From assembly GCA_019634795.1 (NCBI GenBank), contig JAHCAR010000001.1, positions 124,001-188,000 of the forward strand: 64,000 bases of DNA. Direction: 5' to 3'. Shown here in pieces: positions 36,859 to 50,300 of the stretch. A program made the position numbers and the translations under genes. The stretch comes from Dokdonella sp. (lineage in GTDB: Bacteria; Pseudomonadota; Gammaproteobacteria; Xanthomonadales; Rhodanobacteraceae). How positions within the stretch are numbered: position 1 is the first letter of the stretch; the number at the start of each line of letters is the position of its first letter. Below the pieces are notes generated by a model. It saw only the letters and a list, made by a program, of their open reading frames with translations, had not been told where the DNA came from and searched no databases.

Positions 36859-37310
36859 TCCTTTGGCGGCAGGATGACGATGGTCAGCCAGAAGCTCTCG
36901 ATGCTGCGAACCACGTCCATGAAGTCCTCGAATCCCACCGGCTTGGTGATGAAGCAGTTCGCGTGCTGGTCGTAGGCGCTGAGCAGGTCCTTCTCGGCCC
37001 GCGAACTGGTCAATACCACCACCGGGATCTGCTTCAGCAGCGGGTCGTTCTTGATCTCGGCAAGTACCTCGCGCCCGTCGAGACGTGGCAGATTGAGATC
37101 GAGCAAGATCAGGTCGGGACGAGGAGCCTCGGCATACTCGACCTCCCTGCGCAGGAAACGCAATGCATTCTCACCGTCGTTGACGACGTGCAGGCGGTTC
37201 CTGATCCGGCCCTCCTTGAGCGCTTCGCGGGTCAGGCGCACGTCGCCTGCATTGTCCTCGACCAGCAGAATTTCGACGAGTTGGCCACTCTGTCCCATCG
37301 TTACGCTCAT
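36855..37310 (-). CDS. Single-domain response regulator (Rcp1-like)
   Basis: A 151-residue receiver domain without output: acidic pocket in [11 protein letters not shown], phospho-acceptor Asp in [10 protein letters not shown], conserved Thr/Ser in [11 protein letters not shown] and Lys in CFITKPVGF. The long insert with an Arg-rich stretch before the Asp strand is typical of Rcp1/CheY-like regulators paired with phytochrome-type kinases. Its ATG overlaps the histidine-kinase stop by four bases, so the kinase is the evident partner. Confidence 0.9.
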   Translation of the reverse strand: MSVTMGQSGQLVEILLVEDNAGDVRLTREALKEGRIRNRLHVVNDGENALRFLRREVEYAEAPRPDLILLDLNLPRLDGREVLAEIKNDPLLKQIPVVVLTSSRAEKDLLSAYDQHANCFITKPVGFEDFMDVVRSIESFWLTIVILPPKD

Positions 37311-40036
37311 GCCTTGCTCCGGGATTTTGGAAGAACGAAATGGAAGGTGCTGCCTTTGCCGGGGACCGACTCCACCCAGATGCGGCCGCCAAAGCTGTCG
37401 ATGATCCGGCGACAGATCGCCAGACCGATTCCGGTACCCGAGTATTCGCTGCGTGTATGCAGGCGCTGGAAGATCGCGAACACGCGTTCGCAGTGCCTGG
37501 CTTCGATCCCGATGCCGTTGTCGGCGACGCGGACATGCCAGTTGGCGCCTTCGCGTCTCGCGTCGATGACCACTTCCGGAACGCCGGGGCCACGGAACTT
37601 CAGTGCATTTGCGATCAGGTTCTGGAAAACCTGGGTCAATTGTCCCGGGACCGCCAGCACGCAGCCATCGACATCGATCCGGATCACGGCTCCGGTTTCC
37701 GAAATCGATTCCTGCAGCTGCGCCACGGCTGTTTCCACGCTTGCCCTGAGCGGGGTCGCCACCGGCTTCATGCCCGAGCGACCGACCCGGGCATAGGCAA
37801 GCAGGTCCTCGATCAGGTTCTGCATGCGCGTGGCGCCGTCAACGGCAAAGCCGATGAACTCGTCGGCGTCTGCATCGAGCTGACCGCGGTAGCGCCTGGC
37901 CAGCAACTGGACGTAGCTGGCGACCATCCGCAACGGCTCCTGCAGGTCATGCGAGGCCACGTAGGCGAATTGTTCGAGGTCGGCGTTGGAGCGCTCCAAT
38001 TCCTGAGCGCGCCGGGTCAGCTCCAGTTTCGCGGCGAGCCGGTCGGTGATGTCGGTCACGAACGCGGTGAAATAGGTCTGGTCCTCGCTGCTCCAGGCAG
38101 ACAGTACGACCTCGATCGGAAATTCGCTGCCATCGGCGCGCAGGCCGGCCATTTCCAAGGAATTGCCAAGGGCCCGCCCCTCCCCGCCCGCGGCAACGCG
38201 CGTGATGCCGGCGCGGTGTGACTCGCGGAAGCGCTCGGGCATCAGCACTTCCAGCGACCTGCCCGTCATGGATTGCGCGTCCACACCAAACTGACTGGCC
38301 GCCGACGGATTCATGTAGAGAATGTTTCCGGCCATGTCCGCGGTGATGATGCCGGCCCTGGCCGTATCGGTGACCGCTTGCTGCGCCCGCTGCGCGCGTG
38401 CCAGTTCCCGGTTGCTGCGTCGGGCGAGATGCAGGGCGCGGGCGCGGTGCCCGGTCAGCACCCAGGTCACGGCAAACAGAACGAGGGCGGCAAACAGGCC
38501 ACCGATCAGGACGACGGAAGGATTCCTCGAGCCGACCATAATGCGCCGGTCGGGCATCAATTGGGCTGATAGCGTCCAGTTTCGCCCACCCAGGGTCCGA
38601 ACCATGGAGGAGAACGGCTTGTCGGCATCGAACCCCGACGATTGGAACAGGGGTATTCCGCTCGAAGTCTGCGCGTCGTCGACGATGCGCAAGGCAAGGC
38701 CATCGGCCGACTCGCGCTCCAGCTCGGCCACCATCTGGCGGATATCGAGCGCACTGTAGGCAAATCCGCTGACTCCGATTCGATCGGCGGCCGCGCCAGC
38801 GGGCAACGGGACCGGGTTCTCGAGGGCGAGTGCGACGACGAAGCCGGTGCGCGACTGCGGATCTCGGTACTGCGCGAATTCGACCCGTCCCGAGAGAACC
38901 GGACCCACAGAGTCCGCGGCCTGGGAAATCGCTTCGGCGAAGACCGGGACCGCCAGCAGGTTCAGGCCGAGTGCCCATCGACCGGCCTCGCCATTGGGCA
39001 CCACATAGACGGTCGGCAGCATCTGCCCGCTGGCCTCGACTGGCCAGGGCTCGATCGACGCACCAGACAGCCGTGCCCGATCCTGTCCAGCGCCGGCCGC
39101 GCCGAGCTTGTCGACCGGGGCCGCATAGCCGACCAGGAAGATGCTCTGGTCGGCGCTGAACAGCGAGAGCTGCCTGAAATAGTGCGACCATTCTTCGGGA
39201 TCGACCTGTTGCGAAGCGGCAAACAGTCCACGAACCCCTTCGAGCAAAGTGGCCGCATTCGAGACTTCGACCGATAACGCACTGTCCACGCGCTGCAGGG
39301 AATCCCTCAGCGCCGTCTCGAGTTGCTTTGTGTTCTGCGCCTGAACCTGGCGCCAGACCAGCAGGGTCGCACCCAGCGTGACCAGAAGCACGGCCAGCGC
39401 AGCCGCGAGACCGGAGCGATCGCGCAGTTCCTCACTGGCGAAGGAAGTCTCGTAGGCATCGACGAAGGGGTCACTGCGCAATCGTGCCCCGATCAACAAT
39501 CCAAGACCGGCGACCAGCAGGATCGTTGATCCCGGCAGGCGCATGCCCCCGAGCAGGGATTCGTCGAGATCGAGTGACAATCCTCCGACCATCGCAAAAA
39601 TCCCGGCCGCACCGATCATTGCAGCCACCGAGCCGAGCAATCCGAACAGCAGATGGCGGCCCCACTGCGCCGGAAACAATGCGTCCAGGACCAGCGCGCC
39701 GCCAATACAGAACATGCCCGAGGCGAAGCTCTGGGTGACGGCGAATGACAATTGACTCTGCGCCGATTCAGGACCGCGCGCGATGGTCCAGGCCAGTTGC
39801 AGTCCGCAAGCAGCGGCAATCGCCATGCCGCATACCATCGAGATCCAGCGCCCTTCCGGCCGGCTGCGCATGAACAGACCGAGGGCTGCGACCAGGGACA
39901 ACACCAGCGCGCCGCGCCGATAGTCGAGCCACTCAACGTCGACGAACCAGCCCAGGGCGAAGGCGCCGAGGGAAACGGCCGTCAGCAGGCCGACCATGGC
40001 CAGATACAGCGGGTCGGCGCTGCGGGCCACCGCCAC
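37307..40036 (-). CDS. Membrane histidine kinase with CHASE and PAS domains
   Basis: A 909-residue sensor kinase. Several N-terminal helices (residues 1-230), a periplasmic CHASE-like domain (about 265-480, including [10 protein letters not shown]), one more helix ([20 protein letters not shown]), a PAS domain (~545-665, [20 protein letters not shown]), a HisKA box with [16 protein letters not shown] (His near 695) and an ATPase with DNGIGIE and SGTGIGLAI. The GTG start abuts the stop of the upstream gene. It should phosphorylate the response regulator encoded next. The ligand is unknown. Confidence 0.88.
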   Translation of the reverse strand: MAVARSADPLYLAMVGLLTAVSLGAFALGWFVDVEWLDYRRGALVLSLVAALGLFMRSRPEGRWISMVCGMAIAAACGLQLAWTIARGPESAQSQLSFAVTQSFASGMFCIGGALVLDALFPAQWGRHLLFGLLGSVAAMIGAAGIFAMVGGLSLDLDESLLGGMRLPGSTILLVAGLGLLIGARLRSDPFVDAYETSFASEELRDRSGLAAALAVLLVTLGATLLVWRQVQAQNTKQLETALRDSLQRVDSALSVEVSNAATLLEGVRGLFAASQQVDPEEWSHYFRQLSLFSADQSIFLVGYAAPVDKLGAAGAGQDRARLSGASIEPWPVEASGQMLPTVYVVPNGEAGRWALGLNLLAVPVFAEAISQAADSVGPVLSGRVEFAQYRDPQSRTGFVVALALENPVPLPAGAAADRIGVSGFAYSALDIRQMVAELERESADGLALRIVDDAQTSSGIPLFQSSGFDADKPFSSMVRTLGGRNWTLSAQLMPDRRIMVGSRNPSVVLIGGLFAALVLFAVTWVLTGHRARALHLARRSNRELARAQRAQQAVTDTARAGIITADMAGNILYMNPSAASQFGVDAQSMTGRSLEVLMPERFRESHRAGITRVAAGGEGRALGNSLEMAGLRADGSEFPIEVVLSAWSSEDQTYFTAFVTDITDRLAAKLELTRRAQELERSNADLEQFAYVASHDLQEPLRMVASYVQLLARRYRGQLDADADEFIGFAVDGATRMQNLIEDLLAYARVGRSGMKPVATPLRASVETAVAQLQESISETGAVIRIDVDGCVLAVPGQLTQVFQNLIANALKFRGPGVPEVVIDARREGANWHVRVADNGIGIEARHCERVFAIFQRLHTRSEYSGTGIGLAICRRIIDSFGGRIWVESVPGKGSTFHFVLPKSRSKA

Positions 40037-42202
40037 TCAGGGACTCCCGATGTTTTCTGGGACTGCGGGTACGAGGCAGAAGCTGGTCGCGAACTCCCCG
40101 GCCTCAACCGGCCGTGCCAGCAGGTAGCCCTGCGCCTCGTCGCAACCCAGTTCGCGCAGGAAATCGAGCTGGGCCATGGTCTCGACACCTTCGGCGACCA
40201 CGGTCAATCCAAGATTGCGTGCCATCGCGATGATCGTGCGCACGATCGCGCCGTCGCGTTCGTCCAATGGAACGCCCGACAGAAAGCTGCGATCGATCTT
40301 GAGGATATCGACGGGAAATCTGCGCAGGTAGGCGAGCGAGGAGAAGCCGGTGCCGAAGTCGTCGATGGCGATCTTGATGCCTCGCGAGCGCAGGGCAATG
40401 AGGTTGTCCCTGGCTTGCGAACTTTGCATCATGCTTTCGGTCATCTCGATGACCAGTTCATCTGGATCGATGCCACTGGCGGCGATGGCCCTGTCGACGA
40501 CTTCGACGATGCCGTCGCCGGCGAGCTGTTGCGCCGACACGTTGACCGCGATCTGCAGCGAGCGCCCGCTTTCCCGCGTCCAGAGACGGGCCATCTGGCA
40601 GGCTTCATGGATGGCCCAGGCACCGATCGCCGGCATCAGTCCGCGCTGTTCGGCGACTTCGAGGAACTGGTCGGGCATGAGCAAGCCCCGGCTCGGGTGC
40701 TGCCAGCGCAACAGCGCTTCGCTGCCACGTAGCGCATGGCTGGCGACATCGAATATCGGCTGGTACTGGAGCCTGAACTCGCCGTTGTCCAGCGCGGTGC
40801 GCAGGTCGTGCTCGATGGCCAGCCGCTCCATGGCGGTCGCGTTGAGCTGGGCGGAATAGAAGCGGAACGTGTTCGATCCCGCCGCCTTGGACTGGTACAG
40901 CGCTGTCTCTGCGCACTTGAGCAGGGCCGAGGCGTCTTCGGAGTCGATCGAGAACAGACTCATGCCGACGTTGGCTCCGAGATAATAGGTCTGTTCGCCG
41001 ATTCTTCCCGGCAGACTGGCCGTGGCAATGATCTGCTCGGCCAGTTGTGGCGTGTCCATGATCGACTGCGTGTCGGTCAGAAGAATCGACAGCTCGGCGC
41101 TTCCGGTACATGCGAGCTTGGCGTCGGCGGGCAGGACCTGCCTGAGACGCGTGACCATTGCATCGATCGCCAGATCGCCGAAATCATGTCCATGCAGGTG
41201 GTTGACCTGGCTCAGGCCGTTGATCGAGACCATCATCAATGCCGCATCGCTGGCCCGCCGGTGGCACTGCTCGATGGCGGCGACGAGTTCCTCGAAGAAG
41301 ACCTGCCGGTTCGGCAAGCCGGTCACTCCGTCATGGGTGGCCAGGTAGTCGAGCCGCTCCTGCACGAGCTTGCGCTCGACCGCATAGCGCAGGCTGCGCG
41401 CCAGCGAATCGGCGTTGAGGCTGCCCTTGATCACGTAATCCTGCGCGCCGAGCTTGATCGCGCTGAGGGCCAGGGACTGGTCATCGCGACCGCTGAAGAC
41501 GATCAGCGGCATCAGCGGGGCGGCACGCAGGATCGCACTGACCGTGTCGATCCCCTGTGAATCGGGCAAGCCGGGGTCGACCAGGGCGATGGTGAAGGCT
41601 TGCCGGGCAATTTCTGTGAGGGCCTCGTCGAGCCGGGAGACGCTGACGATTTCGGTCTCGAAATCCGCGAGCATTTCCTCGACCAGGCGCGCATCGCCGG
41701 GATTGTCCTCGACCAGCAGCAGGCGCCATGCATCGCTCTTGCCGGCTTCAGCGTGCTCGGGCAGGCTGACGACGGACAACCAGAAATGGCCGATTCCGTT
41801 GACGATCGCCAGCAGGCGGTCGATGTCCACCGGCTTGCGCACGTAGCAGTTGGCATGCGCGGCATAGGCTCGCGCCACGTCTTCCTGGGCATCCGAGCCG
41901 GTCATGATGACCACCGGAATTCGCGACAGCCGCGGATCCGACTTCAGGACCGCAAGCAGCTCCTGCCCGGAAAGCCCGGGAAGATTGAGGTCGAGCAGAA
42001 TCAGGTCGGGAGTGCCGCGATGTGCGTGGGTGCCCTCGCGGCGCAACATGGCCAAGGCCTTGGCCCCGTTGTCCGCGACACTCAGGCGATGCAGCAGTTT
42101 TCCTTGGCGCAAGGCCTCGACGACAAGCCGCACGTCGCCCGGGTTGTCCTCGACCAGGAGGATCTCCAGGGGCCTGGCACTGGCGCCTGCGCCCAGCTTC
42201 AA
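40037..42202 (-). CDS. REC-REC-GGDEF-EAL cyclic-di-GMP signalling protein
   Basis: A 721-residue cytosolic protein with two receiver domains (about 11-135, Asp in [10 protein letters not shown]; about 158-275, Asp in ALVDPGLPD), a GGDEF-type domain (290-450) and an EAL domain (460-705). The GGDEF active loop reads GSAEL, so cyclase activity is unlikely. The EAL domain keeps SEALLRWQ, NVSAQQL, DDFGTGFSSL, KIDRSF and VAEGVET, so phosphodiesterase activity is likely. It is first in an operon with the kinase and response regulator, implying phosphorylation-controlled c-di-GMP breakdown. Confidence 0.9.
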   Translation of the reverse strand: MKLGAGASARPLEILLVEDNPGDVRLVVEALRQGKLLHRLSVADNGAKALAMLRREGTHAHRGTPDLILLDLNLPGLSGQELLAVLKSDPRLSRIPVVIMTGSDAQEDVARAYAAHANCYVRKPVDIDRLLAIVNGIGHFWLSVVSLPEHAEAGKSDAWRLLLVEDNPGDARLVEEMLADFETEIVSVSRLDEALTEIARQAFTIALVDPGLPDSQGIDTVSAILRAAPLMPLIVFSGRDDQSLALSAIKLGAQDYVIKGSLNADSLARSLRYAVERKLVQERLDYLATHDGVTGLPNRQVFFEELVAAIEQCHRRASDAALMMVSINGLSQVNHLHGHDFGDLAIDAMVTRLRQVLPADAKLACTGSAELSILLTDTQSIMDTPQLAEQIIATASLPGRIGEQTYYLGANVGMSLFSIDSEDASALLKCAETALYQSKAAGSNTFRFYSAQLNATAMERLAIEHDLRTALDNGEFRLQYQPIFDVASHALRGSEALLRWQHPSRGLLMPDQFLEVAEQRGLMPAIGAWAIHEACQMARLWTRESGRSLQIAVNVSAQQLAGDGIVEVVDRAIAASGIDPDELVIEMTESMMQSSQARDNLIALRSRGIKIAIDDFGTGFSSLAYLRRFPVDILKIDRSFLSGVPLDERDGAIVRTIIAMARNLGLTVVAEGVETMAQLDFLRELGCDEAQGYLLARPVEAGEFATSFCLVPAVPENIGSP

Positions 42203-42438
42203 ACGGGGACCTCGATCAACATAAGCGCTCCGGACGATCGCGTCGATGGTTTGTCACTTGATGCAAGGTACACGATGCTACCAATGTTCTGTCACCCACG
42301 GCAGCGGATTCGGCTGCATGCAGGCACAACCGACGCGGAAATTTACAGTTGCGCGGTCCGCGGGCTGGCGCAGGACACCGGTTGGAGGCAAACTCGCGGT
42401 TTGGATACGGTCGCGGGATCCAACCCTGGCGGACCGCA

Positions 42439-43800
42439 ATGGGCAAACCCGTGACTGCAGAAGCCGCACCGGACCGGACGATCCTGACGCCTTCGTCGCT
42501 GAACCGCCTGGTTCGCGATCTGCTCGAGGACGCTTTGCCGTCGATCTGGATAGAAGGCGAGCTCTCGAATGTCTCGCGGCCGGCATCCGGGCACCTGTAT
42601 TTCACCCTGAAGGACGACAAGGCCCAGGTTCGTTGCGCCATGTTCAAGCCGCGCAGTGGCTGGCTGCCCTTCAAGCCCACCGACGGCCTGCAGGTGCTGG
42701 CGCGGGCGCGTGTCGGCCTGTACGAGGCGCGCGGTGAGTTCCAGCTCGTCGTCGAGCACCTCGAGGTCGCTGGCGAGGGCGCCTTGCGCCGGCAATTCGA
42801 GCAGCTCAAGACGATGCTCGCGGCGGAGGGCCTGTTCGATAGTGCGCGCAAGCGACCCCTGCCGGCCCTGCCGCGGCGAATAGGTATCCTGACTTCGCCG
42901 ACGGGTGCCGCGGTGCGCGACGTGCTCAACGTGCTCGGGCGCCGGTTTCCGCTCGTCGATGTCGAGATACTGCCGGTCCCGGTGCAAGGCAAGGAAGCGC
43001 CGGCGGCCATCGTCGCGATGCTCGATGCGGCCTCGCGTGCGCGTCGCCACGATGTATTACTGCTGACCCGCGGCGGCGGTTCGCTCGAGGATCTCTGGGC
43101 CTTCAACGACGAGTCGCTGGCCCGGGCGATCGCGCGCTGCTCGATTCCGCTGGTCTCGGCGGTCGGGCACGAAATCGACTTTTCGATTTCCGACTTCGTC
43201 GCCGATCTGCGCGCACCGACCCCCTCCGCTGCCGCGGAATTGCTGGTGCCGGATATCGGCGAGCTTGACCGCGAACTCCGGCAGAAACACGAACGCCTGC
43301 GCCTGAGGATGCTCAGGCGCATCGAGAACGCGAGCCAGCGCAGCGATCATCTGCTGGCACGACTCAACCTGCAGCGCCCTGCTGCGCGCCTGCTGCGCGG
43401 TCGCGAACGCCTGCAACAGCTCTCGGCCCGCCTGGGCCGGATTGCGGAACGAACACTCGAGCGGCGCCGGTCGCGACTCGCACATGCCCGAACCGGGCTG
43501 AGCATTCACGACCCGGGCCGGCGGCTGCAGGCCGCTGGTGAGCGCGCATCGGCATTCCAGGCGCGTCTGCTGGGCGAGACCCGACACCTGCTCGAACGGC
43601 GCCGGTCGCATGTCGAGGAGTTGGCGCGCGCGCTGCACGCGTTCAGTCCGCTGGCTACGCTGGCCAGAGGCTACGCTGTCCTGGTCGAATCGCGATCCGG
43701 GCAAGTCGTGCGCAGAACCGGCCAGGTCGCACCAGGGGACCGCCTGCGCGCGATTCTTGCGGACGGCGAGTTGCCTTTGCGCGTCGACACCGAAGATTGA
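42439..43800 (+). CDS. xseA: Exodeoxyribonuclease VII large subunit
   Basis: XseA, the catalytic large subunit of exonuclease VII, degrades single-stranded DNA with XseB. An N-terminal OB-fold (IWIEGELSNVSRPASGHLYF) is followed by the catalytic core (IGILTSPTGAAVRDVLNVLG; LLTRGGGSLEDLWAFNDESL; VSAVGHEIDFSISDFVADLR) and a long Arg-rich coiled coil. 453 residues is normal. The start at 42439 matches the family; the upstream in-frame region is not conserved-looking. XseB is not in the window. Confidence 0.95.
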   Translation: MGKPVTAEAAPDRTILTPSSLNRLVRDLLEDALPSIWIEGELSNVSRPASGHLYFTLKDDKAQVRCAMFKPRSGWLPFKPTDGLQVLARARVGLYEARGEFQLVVEHLEVAGEGALRRQFEQLKTMLAAEGLFDSARKRPLPALPRRIGILTSPTGAAVRDVLNVLGRRFPLVDVEILPVPVQGKEAPAAIVAMLDAASRARRHDVLLLTRGGGSLEDLWAFNDESLARAIARCSIPLVSAVGHEIDFSISDFVADLRAPTPSAAAELLVPDIGELDRELRQKHERLRLRMLRRIENASQRSDHLLARLNLQRPAARLLRGRERLQQLSARLGRIAERTLERRRSRLAHARTGLSIHDPGRRLQAAGERASAFQARLLGETRHLLERRRSHVEELARALHAFSPLATLARGYAVLVESRSGQVVRRTGQVAPGDRLRAILADGELPLRVDTED

Positions 43801-43990
43801 CCCACGGCGACAGCGGCGCCCACAATCAGGGCGTTGCCAGGCAATATCAGGGAGCGCTCCCTGCCCGGCCGGGCAGGCGTCTCGCAGCGCAAGCTGCCGG
43901 CGCGAGTGGAATTCTTGCCCGGCATCACGTCGCGATCGACGCAAACGGGGATCGCTATCCAGACCCAATCCACAGAATGGAGTGCTGCGC

Positions 43991-45631
<1,641 letters not shown>

Positions 45632-45696
45632 AAGCCGGCTTGCGCCCGCACCGAATCCGCCGATTCCGGCTGCATCCCGCAACAAGGAGTGAAGCC

Positions 45697-47133
<1,437 letters not shown>

Positions 47134-47181
47134 GCCGGCGCCGGAAGCCGCGGACCGGCGGCGGGGTCTTCGGCCGTCCGT

Positions 47182-48435
47182 TCAGAGGAATCGACGGACG
47201 CTGAACGGGGTCGTATCGATCGAGGTCTCGCGCTTGCCGAGCAGTTCGCTGACCAGCACCCCGGTCAGGGCCGACATGGTGACCCCGAGCATGCCATGGC
47301 CGGTGGCGAGACAGAGGTTGTCGATGCCCGGTACGGATCCGATGATCGGCAGGTCGTCCGGGGTCATCGGCCGCCAGCCATACCACTCCTCCCTGACCTC
47401 CGGGCCCTCGGGATTATGCAGGTAGGCCGCGGCGGCACGCCGCAAGGCATCGAGGCGCTTGCGATTGAGGCTGCTGTCGTAGCCGGCGAACTCCATCGTG
47501 CTGCCGAGTCGATAGCCGGAATTCCAGGCTGTCACGCAAACACTGGCTTCCTTGAGCACCAACGGCACCCGGGGGCAGTTCCGCGGCCGCGAATAGGTGA
47601 TCGAATAGCCCTTGCCGGGCTGAATCGGCAGACGCAGGCCCAGTTGCCGTCCGACCATGGGCGACCAGGCACCGAGCGCGCAGACGACATCCCGCGCCGA
47701 ATAGTCGCCATGGGTCGTGCGAATACGCGCAATGCGGTTGCCCTGGCGCTCGATCGATTCGATTCGGGTCTGCTCCTGCAGCTCGCCACCGCGCCCCCGC
47801 ACCGCGCGCGCAAGCTCCGCGACATAGCGATCGGGACGCAACTGCGCGTCACCAGGATTGAAGTAGCCGCCGGCGACGCCTGGTTTCAGGGCTGGTTCGC
47901 GCGCCTCGACCTCGGCACTGTCGAGGGCTTCGATGTCGATACCGACCTCGGCCAACGCTCGAGGCAGCCAAACCGAAGACGCGAATGCTGCGGCATCGCG
48001 ATACGCATAGAGCGTGCCGCGTCGTTCGAACTCGCAATCCATGCTTTCACGCTCGACGAGTTCGGCGATCAGCTCGCAGGAGCGGACCAGGAACGGCGCC
48101 TTGATTGCGCTGGTCGAGGAGAAATCCGACCAGTTGCAGCGGCGGGCGAAGGCCACCAGCCAGCGCAAGAGGCCAGGATCGAGGCTCGGCCTGATGCGCA
48201 ATGGCGCATCGGCACGGAAGAGCCACTTCAGGGCGGTACCGATGACGCCCGGCATCGCCAGAGGCATGGCGTGGCTCGGGGTCAGGGTTCCGCAATTGCC
48301 ATGCGAGCTGCCGCTTCCGACCGCCCCCTGGTCGATCACGGTGACCTTGCGACCGGATCCGAGCAGATAGTAGGCACAGGCCAGGCCGATCACCCCGCCG
48401 CCAAGCACCAGAACATCCGTATCACGTGAATTCAT
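47182..48435 (-). CDS. FAD-dependent D-amino acid dehydrogenase-like oxidoreductase
   Basis: A 417-residue DadA/DAO-family flavoprotein. The ADP-binding loop is LVLGGGVIGLACAYYLLGSG at the N terminus, and the C-terminal FAD/substrate signature is YGWRPMTPDDLPIIGSVPG followed by LATGHGMLGVTMS. ATG 48435 (MNSRDTDVL) is chosen because it immediately precedes the dinucleotide-binding strand. It would oxidise a D- or secondary amino acid and pass electrons to the quinone pool; the substrate is uncertain. Convergent with the aldehyde dehydrogenase. Confidence 0.88.
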   Translation of the reverse strand: MNSRDTDVLVLGGGVIGLACAYYLLGSGRKVTVIDQGAVGSGSSHGNCGTLTPSHAMPLAMPGVIGTALKWLFRADAPLRIRPSLDPGLLRWLVAFARRCNWSDFSSTSAIKAPFLVRSCELIAELVERESMDCEFERRGTLYAYRDAAAFASSVWLPRALAEVGIDIEALDSAEVEAREPALKPGVAGGYFNPGDAQLRPDRYVAELARAVRGRGGELQEQTRIESIERQGNRIARIRTTHGDYSARDVVCALGAWSPMVGRQLGLRLPIQPGKGYSITYSRPRNCPRVPLVLKEASVCVTAWNSGYRLGSTMEFAGYDSSLNRKRLDALRRAAAAYLHNPEGPEVREEWYGWRPMTPDDLPIIGSVPGIDNLCLATGHGMLGVTMSALTGVLVSELLGKRETSIDTTPFSVRRFL

Positions 48436-48772
48436 GGGCCGGATTCTACGGGAGTCCGCGCCAACTGCCGCCGCCCCGGATTTGCCCGACCGGGCGGTCC
48501 GCCCGCGCCGCGGAGTGGAATTTTTCCGAGGGCAGACTGCAGCGCGGATTGTCAGCAAGTGACGAAACCTGAACGGAGCGTTCCCGCCTCGCCGCCCGCC
48601 GCCGTCCCGACGTGATCGGAAGCGACCTCGTGCAAGTGGCCAAGGAACAAGCCTCACCGGCTCCGGCCGGCCAGCCGGTCCGCAGGCTGGAGGCCGCCCG
48701 CAGACCCGACAGCCGCTTTTGGCACACTCCATGCATCCAATTCATCGAGATCCAATCATGCTGGGGAATCTG

Positions 48773-49084
48773 ATGAACGTATCGACCAACGAACTGCTGC
48801 TGGCCCTGCGGGCTCCGACTTCGGGTTGGCTGGCTGCCGTCATCTGCGCGCTCGATGAAGCATTGCTCGATCCCGATTTCAGTGCCCAGCACCGCGAGAT
48901 GCTGCGCAGTCTGCTCGACGCCGGACAGGTTCCGGGCAACGTCGCCAGCGCCGCACAGGAGCGCCTCGTGCGCTTCGAGGAAGCCGTGCAGACTCTGCAT
49001 GAAGCGCTGGTCGGCGACGACGAAGCCCCGGCCGAAGTTGCCGTAGCGCGCCCACGCCTGAGCCTTTGCGCCTCCGCCGCCTGA
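48773..49084 (+). CDS. Small hypothetical protein
   Basis: A 103-residue, helical, acidic protein without signal peptide (NELLLALRAPTSGWLAAVIC, then PDFSAQHREMLRSLLDAG). No family recognised. ATG 48773 has GGGGA upstream at good spacing; in-frame ATGs at 48731 and 48758 are alternatives. A terminator-like hairpin follows. It is divergent from the amino-acid dehydrogenase gene across a ~340-bp GC-rich gap in which I see no other gene. Confidence 0.6.
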   Translation: MNVSTNELLLALRAPTSGWLAAVICALDEALLDPDFSAQHREMLRSLLDAGQVPGNVASAAQERLVRFEEAVQTLHEALVGDDEAPAEVAVARPRLSLCASAA

Positions 49085-49096
49085 TTTTCCAGAGGC

Positions 49097-49140
49097 GCCG
49101 GCCGTTTCCGAATCCACGGTCGGCCCTCCTTTTCTTTTCG
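49097..49140 (+). terminator. Candidate rho-independent terminator
   Basis: A GGCCG/CGGCC stem within a GC-rich hairpin (49097-49125) is followed by the T-rich run CCTTTTCTTTT. It lies 12 bp after the stop of the small hypothetical gene and before the NlpC/P60 gene. Confidence 0.5.
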
Positions 49141-49176
49141 ATTGACACATCGCCCGGCCTGTCACAAGGTCGGGCG

Positions 49177-49674
49177 ATGTGCTTTGCGCGTTTCGCCATC
49201 CTGCTGAGCTTGCTGCTGTGCGCCTGCGGCAGGAACGAAGTGCGGGAATCCGAACCGTTCCCGAGGGCCACTCCGGATCAGTCGGCGGATGCTACGGAGG
49301 TCGCCAACGCGGTGCTGTTCCGCGCCCTCGCCCTGGTCGGCACCCGCTATCGCTACGGCGGCAATACACCCGAATCGGGATTCGATTGCAGCGGCCTGGT
49401 CGGCTACGTGTTCCGCGATGCCGCCGGCATCGGATTGCCGCGGACCTCGGCCGAACTGGGCAAGCTCGAGCGACCGGAAATACCGAGGGCCAGGTTGCGT
49501 GGAGGGGATCTGGTCCTGTTCGCTTCGGGTCGGCGGGTCAGCCATGTCGGCATCTATGTCGGCAACGGGCGCTTCGTCCACGCGCCGAACAGCGGCGGCA
49601 CGGTCAGGCTGGACAGCCTCGATGCGCCGGGTTGGCGCGAATTGTTCCGTTCGGGCAAGCGCATCATCCGCTGA
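49177..49674 (+). CDS. NlpC/P60-family cell-wall hydrolase lipoprotein
   Basis: A 165-residue lipoprotein: short signal with lipobox LLCAC (lipidated Cys17), then an NlpC/P60 cysteine peptidase domain. The catalytic Cys71 lies in GFDCSGLVGYVF, the His in VSHVGIYVGNG, and a third polar His in VHAPNSGG. It should cleave peptide stems of peptidoglycan from the outer-membrane inner face (Spr/MepS-like). A CACATCGCCCG/CGGGCGATGTG inverted repeat (49146-49156 and 49171-49181) covers the start codon and may hinder translation. Confidence 0.88.
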   Translation: MCFARFAILLSLLLCACGRNEVRESEPFPRATPDQSADATEVANAVLFRALALVGTRYRYGGNTPESGFDCSGLVGYVFRDAAGIGLPRTSAELGKLERPEIPRARLRGGDLVLFASGRRVSHVGIYVGNGRFVHAPNSGGTVRLDSLDAPGWRELFRSGKRIIR

Positions 49675-49717
49675 GCGGCAGTTTCGGTGAATCCGGAGCC
49701 TTCGAGCCGGTGAAGAA

Positions 49718-50206
49718 TCAGTGCTCGATGCCCTCCGGCCCGTGCACGTGGCCATGGGCGATTTCATCCTTGCTGGCCTCGCGAACCGCAACGATCTCGA
49801 TATCGAAATGCAGATGCTTGCCCGCCAGTGGATGGTTGAGGTCGACATCGATGACGCTCGAGCCCACCTTGCCGACGGTCACCATGCGCTGGCCACCTTC
49901 CTTCAGCGCAAGCATCGTGGTCATGCCCGGTCGCAGGCGCGCCGCGTCGCGAAAGTACTTTTTCGGCACGCGCTGGATATTGCCTTCCACGCGCGGCCCA
50001 TAGGCATCGGCCGGTTCGACATCGACTTCGAGCCTGTCACCGACGGAATGGCCGAGCAGCGCCTTTTCCAGCCCCGGGATGATGCCGCCATGGCCGACCA
50101 GGGCCACCACCGGCTGACCGGATCCGCGCGAACTCTCGATTTCGCCCCCGTCCTCGCCACGCAGGGTGTAGTGGATCGATACGACGGCGTTGTTGGTTAC
50201 CTGCAT
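49718..50206 (-). CDS. slyD: FKBP-type peptidyl-prolyl isomerase SlyD
   Basis: A 162-residue cytosolic chaperone/prolyl isomerase. The FKBP half-sites (VVSIHYTLRGEDGGEIESSR; LVGHGGIIPGLEKALLGHSVGD) flank an insert-in-flap domain (YGPRVEGNIQRVPKKYF), followed by the closing strand VDLNHPLAGKHLHFDIEIV. The short His-rich tail (HGHVHGPEGIEH) can bind nickel, though it is shorter than E. coli's. Located 94 bp downstream of the DUF1232 gene on the same strand. Confidence 0.93.
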   Translation of the reverse strand: MQVTNNAVVSIHYTLRGEDGGEIESSRGSGQPVVALVGHGGIIPGLEKALLGHSVGDRLEVDVEPADAYGPRVEGNIQRVPKKYFRDAARLRPGMTTMLALKEGGQRMVTVGKVGSSVIDVDLNHPLAGKHLHFDIEIVAVREASKDEIAHGHVHGPEGIEH

Positions 50207-50300
50207 GCCTGGCTCCGGTGCGGTTGCGTGCTGACTGGAAAGCTGGCCAGTTTAACCCCGATCGCGCGGGATTCGGGCGATCGATGCCGCCATGGCCCTG

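Noticed and set aside
49146-49181. Rho-independent terminator
   Set aside because: The stem is good but there is no T-run, and it covers the start codon of the next gene.
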